This document shows, piece by piece, positions 18,887 through 28,439 of a DNA stretch of 64,000 nt. The DNA lies in contig JAHBYA010000009.1 in assembly GCA_019636195.1 (NCBI GenBank), forward strand, positions 104,221 to 168,220. The letters are read 5' to 3'. Source of the DNA: Planctomycetota bacterium. GTDB lineage: Bacteria; Planctomycetota; UBA8742; UBA2392. Made by a program: the position numbers and the translations under genes. How positions within the stretch are numbered: the first letter of the stretch is position 1; each line of letters starts with the position of its first letter. The notes below the pieces were generated by a model. The model saw nothing but the letters and a program-made list of their open reading frames with translations. It did not search any database and was not told where the DNA came from.

Positions 18887-19465
18887 CTAAGCCTGTCTTC
18901 GTGCGCGACGAGTCGATTGCCGCCGAAGTTCCTTCAGCCAGCGATGTCGGCGTTCAAAGGACGGCACGCTCCAGCCTGCCCAGTCCGCGGCAAGGCCGAC
19001 AAGCGTTCGATAATCAGTGCACTTGCCCTGAACGTACAGTTCTCGAATCTGTTCAAACACTTCGCGGCTGGTCGGGTTGCGACGACGGTAGCTGCGGACG
19101 TCGTGAAGGATTGCAGAAGCCAGACGCTTCCGTCCCGCCACGGCAGCGATGCGGGCGCAACGGCGCATGGCGGCCTTCCATTCGCGACCGTGGCGGCCCC
19201 TGGTAGTAAGGTGGCAGCACTCATGAATCAGCGTCTCTCGCAGTGCGATTGATCCCAGACCCGCAGAGGAAGGAAACACCCGGATCACCTGCAGGGTACG
19301 GTGGCATGCGGCATAGACTCCCGGCGCCCGCAGCGACGTTAGATGCAATTGCACGCTTTTGCCCCCTCGCCAACGCGGGAAACACAGCGCAAGCACTTCA
19401 CTGAACGCGCTGCGCCAGGCGTGACGCCGCTCGGCGGTCCAGCGGTTTCGGTTACGGCTTGCCAC
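18887..19465 (-). CDS. SprT-like zinc metalloprotease domain protein
   Basis: 192 aa from GTG 19465 (AAAGGAG six bases upstream). The zinc-binding motif is HECCH in LIHECCHLTTRGRHG, with a third ligand expected downstream in the RGRHGREW segment. An Arg-rich C-terminus (ERRHRWLKELRRQ) suggests nucleic-acid contact. SprT/Spartan relatives cleave DNA-crosslinked or nascent proteins; here the substrate is unknown. It overlaps the preceding MWLF gene by 14 bases. Confidence 0.75.
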   Translation of the reverse strand: MASRNRNRWTAERRHAWRSAFSEVLALCFPRWRGGKSVQLHLTSLRAPGVYAACHRTLQVIRVFPSSAGLGSIALRETLIHECCHLTTRGRHGREWKAAMRRCARIAAVAGRKRLASAILHDVRSYRRRNPTSREVFEQIRELYVQGKCTDYRTLVGLAADWAGWSVPSFERRHRWLKELRRQSTRRARRQA

Positions 19466-19835
19466 CGTCGTCTCCTTTCGACTGCAGCCGATAGTGAATG
19501 CGCCACACTTCGTGCAAGGCGCTGAGATACGCGCCGTCAGTCCATTGATTCTTGCGGGCGCACTCTGACTTGAAATTGGAGTAGTCAATGTCTTCGGCCA
19601 ACTGCTTCGCGACCAGCGCCCATGCCTGTCGGTCCACCACGATGCGATAGCGGTAGTCGGATCCATCCGATTCAATGACCTCGGCTTCGGCAAGGGGCTC
19701 AAAACGGGCCGCCAAAGCCTGAAGGTGCGACTTGACACGGGCACGCACCTGCACGCGCGACTGGGCTTCGGCCTTGGTCAAACCGAAAGTAGGGCGCGTA
19801 ACACTGAAGAATCCGTAACGGGTAAACAGCCACAT
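19452..19835 (-). CDS. Small conserved protein beginning MWLFTRYGFFS
   Basis: 127 aa from ATG 19835 (AAGGAA upstream). The N-terminus MWLFTRYGFFSVTR is a recurrent opening of a widespread uncharacterised bacterial family with an alpha/beta fold (RARVKSHLQAL, then YRYRIVVDRQAW). The end LHEVWRIHYRLQS is typical too. No catalytic motif is visible. It heads the small unit that includes the SprT-like gene. Confidence 0.7.
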   Translation of the reverse strand: MWLFTRYGFFSVTRPTFGLTKAEAQSRVQVRARVKSHLQALAARFEPLAEAEVIESDGSDYRYRIVVDRQAWALVAKQLAEDIDYSNFKSECARKNQWTDGAYLSALHEVWRIHYRLQSKGDDGGKP

Positions 19836-19857
19836 GACATTCCTTTCTCTCCCAGAG

Positions 19858-19908
19858 GTCAGGGGGTTGGTTCCGCCCGGGGCCAACCGGTTGGGCCTTC
19901 CCCCTGAC
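19858..19908. terminator. Large inverted repeat downstream of recA
   Basis: GTCAGGGGG (19858-19866) pairs with CCCCCTGAC (19900-19908), with further pairing inside (TTGG with CCAA). There is no T-run on the minus strand. It lies between the recA stop and the MWLF gene start, in a 186-base gap, and may end recA transcripts or form an mRNA structure. Confidence 0.4.
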
Positions 19909-20021
19909 TTGGGATGGGAGCGCCAGCGTTCCGCCCGCCTGTGCCGCGGGCGCCCCGTCCGCGACTGCGTTAGTAGTCCGGGCTGCCCGCATCGCCCCGA
20001 GCTGACGCCCGGGGTTCCTGT

Positions 20022-21092
20022 TCACGCGGCTTCCACCTGCGGCTTTGCTTCTTCGGGCGGGAAGAGACTGGCCTTGACCTCGGCTTCAAGTTTGCGGTAC
20101 AGGTCAAGGTTTTCCTTTTCGCGCAGGAACTCGAGCGCGTTGGTCTTGCCGTTGCCCAGCCGCGTCTCGCCATAGCTGAACCAGTTGCCGCTTTTCTGAA
20201 CGACGCCCAGTTGCATGGCAAACGTCAACAGGTCGTTCAGGTAACTGATGCCGCGCCCGAAGTAGATTTCGATCTCGACCTTCTTGAATGGCGGCGCCAG
20301 CTTGTTCTTGACCACCGTGACCTTGGCGCCCACGCCGATGCTTTCTTCGCCTTCCTTGATCTGTTGCGTGCGGCGCACCTCGATGCGCTGGCTGGCGAAG
20401 AACTTCAGCGCGCGGCCGCCGGTTGTCGTTTCGGGGTTGCCGAACATTACGCCGATTTTCTCGCGCACCTGGTTGATCATCACGATGCACGTGCGGCTTT
20501 TGTTTGCGGCCGCCGTCAGCTTGCGCATGGCCTTGCTCATCATGCGCGCCAGCAGGCCCATCTGGCTGTCGCCCATTTCGCCCTCAAGCTCGGCGCGGGG
20601 CACCAGCGCGGCGACGCTGTCCACGACGATGATGTCCACGGCATTGCTGGCAATCAGCGCTTCCGCGATGTCGAGGGCTTGCTCGCCGTAATCGGGCTGG
20701 CTCACCCACAGGCGGTCCATGTCGATGCCCAGCTTGCGGCCATACAGCGGGTCAAAGGCATGCTCGGCGTCAATCAGCACGGCATTGCCGCCCAGCTTCT
20801 GGGCGTTGGCGATGGCGTGCAACGCCAGCGTGGTCTTGCCGCTGCTTTCCGGCCCGTAAATCTCGACAATCCGGCCGCGCGGCAAACCGCCGACGCCCAG
20901 GGCGACGTCAACGGCGAGGCTGCCGGTGGGAATAACGTCGATCTGTTTGCGGCTTTGCTCGCTCATGCGCATGATCGAGCCTTCGCCAAAGGTGCGCGAG
21001 ATGCCGGCCAGTGCGTTCTGCAGGGCCTTGTCTTTCTCGGGGTTGAGGGACAGAACTTTCGCTTCTTCCTTTCGGTCTTCCTTTCGGGCCAT
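20022..21092 (-). CDS. recA: Recombinase A
   Basis: 356 aa, normal length. It catalyses homologous strand exchange and LexA cleavage. Walker A GPESSGKT (80-87), the Walker B strand [16 protein letters not shown], loop 1 ([14 protein letters not shown]) and loop 2 ([15 protein letters not shown]) are intact. The start is ATG 21092 with AGGAA upstream. The C-terminus is short and acidic ([10 protein letters not shown]). No SOS box that I could recognise lies upstream. Confidence 0.97.
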   Translation of the reverse strand: MARKEDRKEEAKVLSLNPEKDKALQNALAGISRTFGEGSIMRMSEQSRKQIDVIPTGSLAVDVALGVGGLPRGRIVEIYGPESSGKTTLALHAIANAQKLGGNAVLIDAEHAFDPLYGRKLGIDMDRLWVSQPDYGEQALDIAEALIASNAVDIIVVDSVAALVPRAELEGEMGDSQMGLLARMMSKAMRKLTAAANKSRTCIVMINQVREKIGVMFGNPETTTGGRALKFFASQRIEVRRTQQIKEGEESIGVGAKVTVVKNKLAPPFKKVEIEIYFGRGISYLNDLLTFAMQLGVVQKSGNWFSYGETRLGNGKTNALEFLREKENLDLYRKLEAEVKASLFPPEEAKPQVEAA

Positions 21093-21167
21093 GGCTGATT
21101 CCTGTGGCTTGCCGCTTGCGCGGACCCGTTGCGGGTTCTGGTCCGGCTGCTCGTGGGGGCGGGAACA

Positions 21168-21178
21168 CCCCCCCCCCC
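21168..21178. repeat. Homopolymeric C11 tract upstream of recA
   Basis: Eleven Cs lie 76 bases upstream of the recA start within a 291-base gap that holds no gene. Such a tract can slip in replication and may vary in length. Nothing else in the gap was recognised. Confidence 0.6.
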
Positions 21179-21383
21179 AATCACAGGAGAGCAGCCGTGT
21201 CAGACACCCGAAAACATACCTGCAAAGGCGACACACCTCGGCCCGTGGGGAGTGTCGGAAACGCGCGCTCTCGGCCTGTGAAGCGGGTTGTGGGGCCTTT
21301 TGAAAAATCCGCGATTGATTGCGGTGGGCAGTGGGTCGGGCCTGCGTCGTGACGCCGCCGGATGCCGTTGCTATGCTGCTGCG

Positions 21384-21560
21384 ATGGACCCGACACCCTG
21401 GGGCTTGATCATTGTGATGTTCGCGTACGCGATTGCCGGATGGGCGGCGCTGGTCGGCGTGCACTACGTGATCAGGCGGCGCCGCACCAGCCCGCGCAGC
21501 GCCCGTGAAGTCGCGCTGGGCTACGGCGAAAGCTGGCAGACCACACGCACTGACCTGTAG
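21384..21560 (+). CDS. Small single-pass membrane protein
   Basis: 58 aa from ATG 21384. One hydrophobic helix (about 8-28, [18 protein letters not shown]) is followed by a basic stretch ([10 protein letters not shown]), giving an N-out/C-in topology. No clear Shine-Dalgarno is seen. It lies upstream of the AspT-type pair with a 39-base gap and might be co-expressed with them. No family recognised. Confidence 0.5.
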   Translation: MDPTPWGLIIVMFAYAIAGWAALVGVHYVIRRRRTSPRSAREVALGYGESWQTTRTDL

Positions 21561-21599
21561 CTCATTCCCAGCCGCGCCCGCTGCCGGTATTTTCCGGAC

Positions 21600-23246
21600 G
21601 TGGACCCATTGATCGAATTGCTCAATCGCATTCCGCTTGCCGGCCTGATGCTGGTGGTGGCGGTCGGCTGGCTGGTCGGGCGTATCGAGATTCGCGGCAT
21701 AAGCCTGAGCCCTTCCGGCGGCGTGCTGTTGACCGCGCTGTTGATGGGCTTTCTGGGCATGGACTTCAACGCGCTGTACGGCGCCACCGGCGGTGTGCTG
21801 CCGCGCATGACGATCGGGACTTTCGGGTTTGCGCTGTTCATTTATGCCATCGGCTACGAAGCCGGGCCGCGCTTCTTTGCCGCGCTGCGCGGCAGCGGCC
21901 CGAAGTTCGTGGCGCTGGCGCTGTTCACGAATGTCGTCGCGCTGGGCACGGTGCTGGTTGTGTCGCGGCTGTTCGGGCTTGACGGCGGCGCGACCGCGGG
22001 CGCGCTGGCGGGCGCGATGACGAGCACGCCCGCGCTGGTGTCGGCCAGCGAACTCGCGCCGGACATCGGGCAGCTGACGCTGGCCTACGCGGTTGCGTAC
22101 CCGTACGGGCAGATCGGTTTGCTGTTGATGGTCGCGGTGATCCCGCGCCTGCTGGGCAAGCCCCTCAGCGAGTCAGGCGGCCCTGACAGCGGAGAGTCGC
22201 GCGATGATGATGACGACGGCGACGCCCGCGCCCGCAGCTATGTCGTAAAGAACACCGAGATTGAGGGCAAAAGCCTGCGCGAGCTGCGCCTGCCCGACAT
22301 GGGCTGCGTGGTCTCGCGCATCAAGCGCGGCAACGACGTGATCATGCCCGGCCCGGAAGTACGGCTGGCCGAGGGCGACGTGGTGATGTGCAGCGGGAAA
22401 CTGAAGTCGCTGGAGGCCCTGGAGAAGTTCATCGGGCCGGAGGTGTACGACCCCGCGCTGCGGCGCAGCGTGCCGAACGTGCGGCACATCCTGGTCGCGC
22501 GCTCCGAGGCGGTGGGCAAGACGCTGGCACAGCTTGACCTGCTGGGCAACTACAGCGTCGTGGTCGCGCGCGTTGAACGCGGCCAGGAATTCATTGAGCC
22601 CACCGGCCAGTTGCAGCTTCAGCGCTATGACGTGCTCGAAGTCGTCGGCAGGCAGGCCCACGTGCGTGAAGCCGCCCGCGCCGTCGGCCACCTTGAACAG
22701 GCGGGGCACGAGACCAATATCGCGCTTTACGCAGCCGGCATCCTGGCAGGCATGCTGATCGGCAGCTTGAGTGTCAACATTGCCGGCGTGGGTGTTTCGC
22801 CGGGTGCGGCAGGCGGGTTGCTGCTGGCAGGTCTGCTGCTGGGGCGCTTCCGGCGCATCGGACGTTTTTCAGCGAATGTGCCGTTGCCCGCGCGCCAGCT
22901 TGTGCGGGATATGGGCATTCTGCTTTTCGTCAGCGAAGCCGGCGTACAAGGTGGGACGGCGCTGGCGGGCGGGTTTTCGCAATCGCCGCTGGGCATCGTG
23001 GTCACCGGCGCGTGCGTGACGACGCTGACGGTGCTCGGCACGCTGGTGGTCGGGCAGCGCGTCCTGAAGCTCAAGCCGCTGGACGCCTGGGGCGCGGTGT
23101 GCGGCGGCATGACCAGCACCACCAGCCTTGAAGCGGTCAACCGCAGCGCCGGCAACAGCGACGCCGTGGTGGGCTACGCGGCAACGTATGCCGTGGCGGC
23201 GGTGCTGATTACCCTTGCAGGCCAGATGGCCGTGCGACTGGCGTGA
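21600..23246 (+). CDS. AspT/YidE-type transporter with RCK_C domains, copy 1
   Basis: 548 aa from GTG 21600. Two membrane halves (about 1-190 and 375-548) flank a soluble insert containing two TrkA-C (RCK_C) domains, recognised by the repeated (S)L-x-E-L-x-L-P-x-M-G...GPEV-x-LAEGD pattern and AIGYEAGP in the first half. The family includes aspartate:alanine exchangers and uncharacterised putative anion transporters. The gene is followed by a paralogue one base after its stop. The substrate is unknown. Confidence 0.85.
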   Translation: MDPLIELLNRIPLAGLMLVVAVGWLVGRIEIRGISLSPSGGVLLTALLMGFLGMDFNALYGATGGVLPRMTIGTFGFALFIYAIGYEAGPRFFAALRGSGPKFVALALFTNVVALGTVLVVSRLFGLDGGATAGALAGAMTSTPALVSASELAPDIGQLTLAYAVAYPYGQIGLLLMVAVIPRLLGKPLSESGGPDSGESRDDDDDGDARARSYVVKNTEIEGKSLRELRLPDMGCVVSRIKRGNDVIMPGPEVRLAEGDVVMCSGKLKSLEALEKFIGPEVYDPALRRSVPNVRHILVARSEAVGKTLAQLDLLGNYSVVVARVERGQEFIEPTGQLQLQRYDVLEVVGRQAHVREAARAVGHLEQAGHETNIALYAAGILAGMLIGSLSVNIAGVGVSPGAAGGLLLAGLLLGRFRRIGRFSANVPLPARQLVRDMGILLFVSEAGVQGGTALAGGFSQSPLGIVVTGACVTTLTVLGTLVVGQRVLKLKPLDAWGAVCGGMTSTTSLEAVNRSAGNSDAVVGYAATYAVAAVLITLAGQMAVRLA

Positions 23247-23247
23247 A

Positions 23248-24903
23248 ATGCTTGACGCGATTGTGCAACTGCTGACCGATGTGCCGCTGGCGGGGCTGAT
23301 GCTGGTGGTGACGTTCGGTTTTATGGCGGGGCGCGTGACGTGGCGCGGCGTCAACCTTGGCCCCGCGGGCGGCACCCTGGGCGTGGCGCTGCTGGCGGGC
23401 TACGCGGGCATTACGCTTGAGGGTCTGTACGGCGGCACGACGCCCGCACTGACTGTCGGGCAGCTCGGGTTTGCGCTGTTCATCTACAGCGTCGGGTTCG
23501 AAGCCGGGCCGCAGTTTGTTTCCAACCTGCGGTCGCGGCGCGGCTGGTACTTCGTGGCCGCGGGCGCGCTGGTGGTGGTGTTTGCGGTGTTGCTCACGAT
23601 CGGGCTGGCCCGGTTGTTCGACCTTGACGCGTCAACAGCAGCGGGCGCGCTGGCGGGCGGGCTGACCAGCGCGCCAACCTATGCCGCCGCCAGCGCCGAG
23701 GCCACGGATGCGGCCCGGTTGTCGCTGGCGTTTGCGTTGACCTACCCTTTCGGGTTGATCGGGTTGATCCTGGCCATCCAGGTTCTGCCGCGGCTCACGC
23801 GCACCGACCCCAGCAAGGGCGCCAAGGACGATGAAGACGACTCACGGCGCCTGCGAGCCCGCGCGGGCTCGCCCGAGCTGACGCGGGCGTTCAGCGTAGG
23901 CAGTGACGACGTGGTGGACATCCCGCTGAGTGAGCTTCAACTCACGCGCCGGGCGGGCTGCTTCATTTCCCGCATTCACCGCGGCGACGAAGTGCTGATC
24001 GCGAGCGCCCATACACGCTTGCAGAAGGGCGACCATGTGCTGGCTGTGGGGCGGCTGGAAGAGTTGCAGGTGTTTGCCTCAATCATCGGGCCTGAGGTTT
24101 ACAGCGCCGAGCTTCGCGAGCGACTGCCCGCGCCGCGCCGCGTGCAGGTACGCAACCGCAGAGTGATCGGCAAGCCGCTGCGCGAGCTGAACCTGATTGG
24201 CCGCTACCGCTGCATGATTCACAAGGTGGAGCGCGGCCGCGAACTGCTTGAGCCGGACGCCGAGCTTTCCCTCGAGCGCGACGACGTGGTCGAGATCATC
24301 GGCCAGCGCGAGCAGGTGCGCGAGGTCGCCAACGAACTGGGCCGCTTCGAGCCCGACCCCAACACTACCGACATCGCGATCTACGCCGGCGGCATCGTCG
24401 CCGGCCTGCTGATAGGCAGCCTGCACCTGCGGCCGCTGGGTTGGGACTTTTCGCTCGGGCCAGCCGGCGGGTTGCTGCTTGCAGGGGTGGTGCTGGCGTG
24501 GCTGAAGACGGTCGGGCCGATCAGCGCCAATGTGCCCAAGGCGGCGCGGCAGCTGGTGCGCGACCTTGGCATCCTGCTGTTTGTCGGCGAGACAGGCGTG
24601 GCAGCGGGCAACGCGCTGCATCAAGGCATGGAGCTTGTGGTGTGGCGGGTGATTGTTGCGGGGGTGGCGGTGACCGTGATTCCGATGTTGCTGGCGCTGC
24701 TGATCGGCAAGTTTGCGCTGCGCATGCGGCCCGTGGAACTTTGGGGCAGCATCTGCGGCGGCATGACCAGCAGCGCGGCGCTGGCGGCCGTCAAACGCGC
24801 AGCCGACAGCAACGAGCCCGCGATCAGTTACGCGGCGGCGTTTGCAGCGGCCAGCGTGCTGGTGACGATCGCGGGCCAGGTGGTGATACGGGTTCTGAGC
24901 TAG
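23248..24903 (+). CDS. AspT/YidE-type transporter with RCK_C domains, copy 2
   Basis: 551 aa. Same architecture as the upstream gene: membrane segments, two RCK_C domains (about 220-380; EVLIASAHTRLQKGDHVLAV), then a second membrane half with the Gly-rich GGMTSSAALAAVKR corresponding to [14 protein letters not shown] in copy 1. The ATG 23248 lies one base past the stop of copy 1, so they are translationally coupled. A tandem pair suggests a heterodimer. Ligand-gated RCK_C domains suggest control by a small cytosolic ligand. Confidence 0.85.
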   Translation: MLDAIVQLLTDVPLAGLMLVVTFGFMAGRVTWRGVNLGPAGGTLGVALLAGYAGITLEGLYGGTTPALTVGQLGFALFIYSVGFEAGPQFVSNLRSRRGWYFVAAGALVVVFAVLLTIGLARLFDLDASTAAGALAGGLTSAPTYAAASAEATDAARLSLAFALTYPFGLIGLILAIQVLPRLTRTDPSKGAKDDEDDSRRLRARAGSPELTRAFSVGSDDVVDIPLSELQLTRRAGCFISRIHRGDEVLIASAHTRLQKGDHVLAVGRLEELQVFASIIGPEVYSAELRERLPAPRRVQVRNRRVIGKPLRELNLIGRYRCMIHKVERGRELLEPDAELSLERDDVVEIIGQREQVREVANELGRFEPDPNTTDIAIYAGGIVAGLLIGSLHLRPLGWDFSLGPAGGLLLAGVVLAWLKTVGPISANVPKAARQLVRDLGILLFVGETGVAAGNALHQGMELVVWRVIVAGVAVTVIPMLLALLIGKFALRMRPVELWGSICGGMTSSAALAAVKRAADSNEPAISYAAAFAAASVLVTIAGQVVIRVLS

Positions 24904-24970
24904 GGTTCGGCGCTAGAACCCGCAACTCAGAACCCTGTTGCCCGGCGCGCCCTTTCGCTACCCTTGCCCC

Positions 24971-25513
24971 ATGGCCTATGTGCGCCAGATTGATCCTGAA
25001 GACGCCGACGGCCTGGTGCGCGAGCATTACGAGGCGGGCCTCAAGCGCGCGGGCAAAGTGTTCAACATTCTGCGCATCCAGTCGCTGACGCCCGAGGCGC
25101 TGGACAGCACGATGCGCTTCTACGTGCAGGTGATGCAAGGCAAAGGCCCGCTGCGCCGCTGGGTGCGCGAATTGCTGGCCACGCTGGTCAGCAAGGTCAA
25201 CGGCTGCGTGTATTGAATGCTTGCCCACGCGGTGGACCTCGCCGCCGTGTCGCGTGACGACGAACTGGCTGAGCAAATCAAGCAGGACTATCGCCAGAGC
25301 AAGCTCGACGCCCCCCACATGGCCCTGTGCGAGTGGGCCGAAAAGCTGACGCTCACGCCGGCGCAATGCACCCGTGCCGACGTTGACGCGCTGCGCGGGC
25401 ATGGATGGTCCGACGAACAAATCGTAAGCGCCGCCCAGGTGGTGGGATTCTTCAATCACCTGAACAGGCTGGCCGACGGCCTGGGCATCGACCTTGAGCC
25501 GGAGATGAAGTGA
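24971..25513 (+). CDS. AhpD-like peroxidase-related selenoprotein (CxxU)
   Basis: 180 aa if TGA 25214-25216 is read as selenocysteine (Sec82). Upstream sequence (LLATLVSKVNGCVY) and downstream sequence (MLAHAVDLAAV, then GWSDEQIVSAAQVVGFFNHLNRLADGLG) together match the TIGR01926 peroxidase-related AhpD-like family throughout, and the TGA falls exactly on the second Cys of NGC-V-Y-C. The redox pair is therefore Cys79/Sec82. The protein would be a thiol/selenol-dependent peroxidase. A stem-loop with a G-first loop stands 18 bases after the TGA. The alternative is a pseudogene or two short proteins, less likely because both halves are intact. Confidence 0.85.
25226..25249 (+). promoter_or_regulatory. 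SECIS-like hairpin in the AhpD-like gene
   Basis: CACG-CGGTG (25226-25234) pairs with TC-rich complement at 25240-25249 with one bulged C (25245), closing a 5-base loop GACCT (25235-25239). The loop starts 18 bases after the TGA and opens with G, as bacterial SECIS elements usually do. This is a hand-drawn fold. Confidence 0.5.
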
Positions 25514-25557
25514 ATGGTCCGCAACCAAACACGCATTGCCCGGCCCGACCGTGACGG

Positions 25558-26301
25558 TCAGCGAATCAGGTGCTGGGCGGGGCCTTCATTGAACAGCTTG
25601 ACAGGGTCACCTACCACCGGCGCGGTCTCAACCCGGTAGGCCTCAGCATGTGTGCAGCCGGCCTTGAGCCCGAACTGCGCGCTGATGCTCAGGAACTGGT
25701 CAATGAAGCCGGCTTTGCTCATGCGCGTCACAGGCTTGCCGTCTTCTTCGACTACATGCCGGAACTGGCTGGCATAGGCGAGAATGGCCGCCTTCTTGGT
25801 TTCAATCACTTCGCTGATATCGACGAAGAACGACTCGTCAAAGTGCCGGCTGTAGCGGGCATGCACCAGCCGCTGCGCGCGGTGCGGCGGCAATTCGGTC
25901 TTGTAGCCGTTCAAGGCCGCGAAGTGCACGGCCTTCTTGGCCAGGCGGGCTGTTGCCTCGTGGTCAGGGTGGTGGCACGAAAACCACGGGGCAACCACGA
26001 CCTGGGGCTTCAGCGCCCGCAATTGCTCAACCAGTGCGCGCACCGACTCGTGGTCGTCATTCAGAAAGCCGTCACGCAGGCCGGCAAAGCTGACCGATTT
26101 GCAGCCAAGGATGCGTGCGGCCTCGCGGGCCTCTTTCTCGCGGGTTTCGGGCGTACCATGCGTGCCCATTTCGCCGCGCGTCAAGTGCAGGATGCCGGTG
26201 CGGTAGCCCTGCATGGCGGCGAGCGCCAGCCAGCCGCCGCAGGACATTTCCACGTCGTCGGGATGGGCGCCGATAGCAAGCAGGTTCAGGGGCTCAGTCA
26301 T
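25558..26301 (-). CDS. BshB1-type LmbE/PIG-L deacetylase
   Basis: 247 aa. The zinc site HPDDVEMSCGG near the N-terminus and the downstream HPDHEATA identify a LmbE/PIG-L N-deacetylase. Length and the motifs GEMGTHGTPETR and RSRHFDESFF-type region match BshB1, which removes acetate from GlcNAc-malate in bacillithiol synthesis. BshA and BshC are not in the window, so the pathway assignment is provisional. It stands 28 bases downstream of a BtuF-like gene on the same strand. Confidence 0.8.
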   Translation of the reverse strand: MTEPLNLLAIGAHPDDVEMSCGGWLALAAMQGYRTGILHLTRGEMGTHGTPETREKEAREAARILGCKSVSFAGLRDGFLNDDHESVRALVEQLRALKPQVVVAPWFSCHHPDHEATARLAKKAVHFAALNGYKTELPPHRAQRLVHARYSRHFDESFFVDISEVIETKKAAILAYASQFRHVVEEDGKPVTRMSKAGFIDQFLSISAQFGLKAGCTHAEAYRVETAPVVGDPVKLFNEGPAQHLIR

Positions 26302-26329
26302 GGGATCATTCTATATTTGACAATCGGTA

Positions 26330-27169
26330 TCACCAAGCCAGCGAAGAGGCCAGGCGCTTGAGTGCATCCGGGATGCGCGCGCCAAACCAGCACAGGTCCT
26401 GCCCGTCGCAAATCCGGAAGCGCTCGGGCGGCAGGTCAGGCAGCGCTTTGCGCCATTCATCGAGATGCGCTTGCTTGAAGTGAAACGGCTCATCCGGGAA
26501 CAGCAGGATGTCCGGCTTGAGGGCAATCACTTCGTCCATACTCACTTGCGGGTAGCGATCCTGCGTCGCGTGCAGCAGGTGTGCGCCGCCCAGCGTCTCG
26601 ATCATGTCGCCGATGTACGTTCCGCCGCCAGCCGCCATCCATGGCTCGCGCCAGATGAATGCGACCACGCGCGGGCGCGTGTGGTCACGGGGCTTCATGC
26701 GCAGGCGGTTGGCCTGCTCAAGCTGCTCGGCGCGGTCGCGGGCGGCCACGACTTCGCGCACCCCCGCTCGCACGATGGCTTCGGCAGCTTCCTCGCGTTC
26801 TAAGATACGCCCAGCCGTGGCCACGTAAGCCAAGCCCTCCTCAACTGTGGTCGGCTGGCAAACATGGACAGTCAGGCCCTGTTCACGCAGGTGCAAGATG
26901 TCTTCACGGCGGTTTTCTTCCTTGTTGGCAAGCACGAGGTCGGGCCGGAGTTCGACGATCTTCTTGAGGTCGGGGTTCTTTGTACCGCCGACGGTGGGTA
27001 TCTCGCGCACTTGGGGTTGCGGCGACACGCAATAGATGGTGCGGCCGACAAGGCGGTCGGCAGCCCCCAATGCAAACAGCGTCTCGGTGATGCTGGGCAC
27101 AAGGCTGACCACGCGGCGCACCGGCTGAGGTATCTCGATCTCGGTAAACGTGAGGTCGGTAAGCTTCAT
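26330..27169 (-). CDS. BtuF-like helical-backbone metal-receptor-type binding protein
   Basis: 279 aa. The fold is that of vitamin B12 or siderophore substrate-binding proteins (RVVSLVPSITETLFALGAADRLVG, TVGGTKNPDLKKIVELRPDLV, then SMDEVIALKPDILLFP). Unusually no signal peptide or lipobox precedes the domain, so the protein looks cytoplasmic. No ABC permease or ATPase is adjacent. It may be a cytosolic cobalamin or corrinoid binder. BshB1-like follows downstream in the same direction. Confidence 0.8.
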   Translation of the reverse strand: MKLTDLTFTEIEIPQPVRRVVSLVPSITETLFALGAADRLVGRTIYCVSPQPQVREIPTVGGTKNPDLKKIVELRPDLVLANKEENRREDILHLREQGLTVHVCQPTTVEEGLAYVATAGRILEREEAAEAIVRAGVREVVAARDRAEQLEQANRLRMKPRDHTRPRVVAFIWREPWMAAGGGTYIGDMIETLGGAHLLHATQDRYPQVSMDEVIALKPDILLFPDEPFHFKQAHLDEWRKALPDLPPERFRICDGQDLCWFGARIPDALKRLASSLAW

Positions 27170-27191
27170 GGCGCCACGCTAGATCACCCGC

Positions 27192-27226
27192 GAAAAAAGA
27201 AAACCGGCCCGCGCGGCGGGCCGGTT
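27192..27226 (-). terminator. Rho-independent terminator of the P-domain lipoprotein gene
   Basis: On the minus strand an 11-bp perfect GC-rich stem (27226-27216 with 27212-27202, 3-base loop) is followed by a T-rich run ending in TTTTTT. Confidence 0.85.
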
Positions 27227-27239
27227 CATGGGTCAAGCA

Positions 27240-28331
27240 CTAGCTGAGGATCAACTCGGCTTCGACGCCGGGGCCGGAACCGTCAACATCGGTCATGTAC
27301 AAGCCGACGCCGTCCTTCTTGTAGTCGAACAGCAGGACGGTCCATGTGCCTGCGGACGGCTCACCCAGGAAGGCGAAGCGGTCGCCGTGGCCGACATCTG
27401 CCTGCGACATACTGAGTACGAAGTTGCTGTACTTGTCATCGTTGGTACCGCTCGGGTCCGTAAAGGATGACGCCGCGGCAATCTCGGTCACGGACGGGCA
27501 CCACCAGCCGCCGGAGGGAGAGATGATGTAGAAGAACATGTCCTGCGAGGCGTCGGCATCCAGCTTGGACCGGATGTTCCAAGTGAAACGCAACCCGGTA
27601 ACCGTGAACGAGTTTGTGAACTGGAAGCTCAGGCGAACGGGCTTGCCGGCGCCGATGTGGCCGAGGTCAAAGGGCACGCGCGGCGCATTCAGTTCAGGAA
27701 GCTTTTCAGTGTAAGGACCATCCACCAGCGGAACCGTTGAGGTCTCCGTGCTGAAGGTGGCGCCCGCGGGGATGCCCAGGTTCAGGCGCAGTGTCGCATT
27801 GCGCAGGATGCAGCGGCCGTCTTCATCGCGCTTGGGGTCGCGCAACTGCAGCTTCCAGGTGCCGTCGGTAGAAACACCGTCGAACTGTGTGGGCCAGTGC
27901 ACTTCGGCGTTCAGGTCAATGGTGATGCTGGTCCCCGAACCGGTCATGAACGAGACGCCGGTCCACTTTGATGAAGTCCCGTCCGGCGCAATCACCTTGG
28001 CCTGGACGTCGGGGAAGTTGTCCGACTTCACTTCAGCCGGGGGCAGCATGTACAGGCGAACCCGCACGTCGTTGACGATTTCGCCGTTGCCCATCGGAAA
28101 CTTGAATTCAATCTTGCCGTTATCGAACTTCTCGCCTTCAGGAATCTTGATGGCGGTCATCCGGCTGGGAAACGTGAGCGTGTCGTAATAGTGCCGCAGC
28201 AGCCCGTTGGCCCCGGGGGCGCGATCAGGCAGCCGTTTCTTCTCTTTCTCGTTTTCCCAAGGCAGTTCACAGGCGCTTACAAGCAGAAAAGTGCTGATCA
28301 ACGCCAACAGGGTCAGGCGATCCCGTTTCAT
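27240..28331 (-). CDS. Lipoprotein with beta-rich P-domain-like repeats
   Basis: 363 aa from ATG 28331. A lipobox LLVSAC gives lipidation at Cys21. Two beta-sandwich repeats follow. Each pairs strand patterns like VRVRLYMLPP or LSFQFTNSFT with WKLQLRDPKRDEDG or WTVLLFDYKKDGVG, which are the landmarks of proprotein-convertase P-domains (D-G-x-W-x-L-x-x-x-D). P-domains usually bind calcium and stabilise secreted proteins. It probably sits on an envelope membrane and its role is unknown. Confidence 0.7.
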   Translation of the reverse strand: MKRDRLTLLALISTFLLVSACELPWENEKEKKRLPDRAPGANGLLRHYYDTLTFPSRMTAIKIPEGEKFDNGKIEFKFPMGNGEIVNDVRVRLYMLPPAEVKSDNFPDVQAKVIAPDGTSSKWTGVSFMTGSGTSITIDLNAEVHWPTQFDGVSTDGTWKLQLRDPKRDEDGRCILRNATLRLNLGIPAGATFSTETSTVPLVDGPYTEKLPELNAPRVPFDLGHIGAGKPVRLSFQFTNSFTVTGLRFTWNIRSKLDADASQDMFFYIISPSGGWWCPSVTEIAAASSFTDPSGTNDDKYSNFVLSMSQADVGHGDRFAFLGEPSAGTWTVLLFDYKKDGVGLYMTDVDGSGPGVEAELILS

Positions 28332-28439
28332 TGTATCCCCCAACGTGCGTGTCGAATGAGGGTTACGAGGTTACCCCGGGGGGCGGTGTTGGTCAACGCC
28401 CGTTGAAACCCCACGCTGACTCACAGGCCGTACACAACG

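Noticed and set aside
21093..21383. SOS/LexA box upstream of recA
   Set aside because: Stretches such as CGAAAACATACC were inspected but do not match a known LexA consensus in a convincing way.
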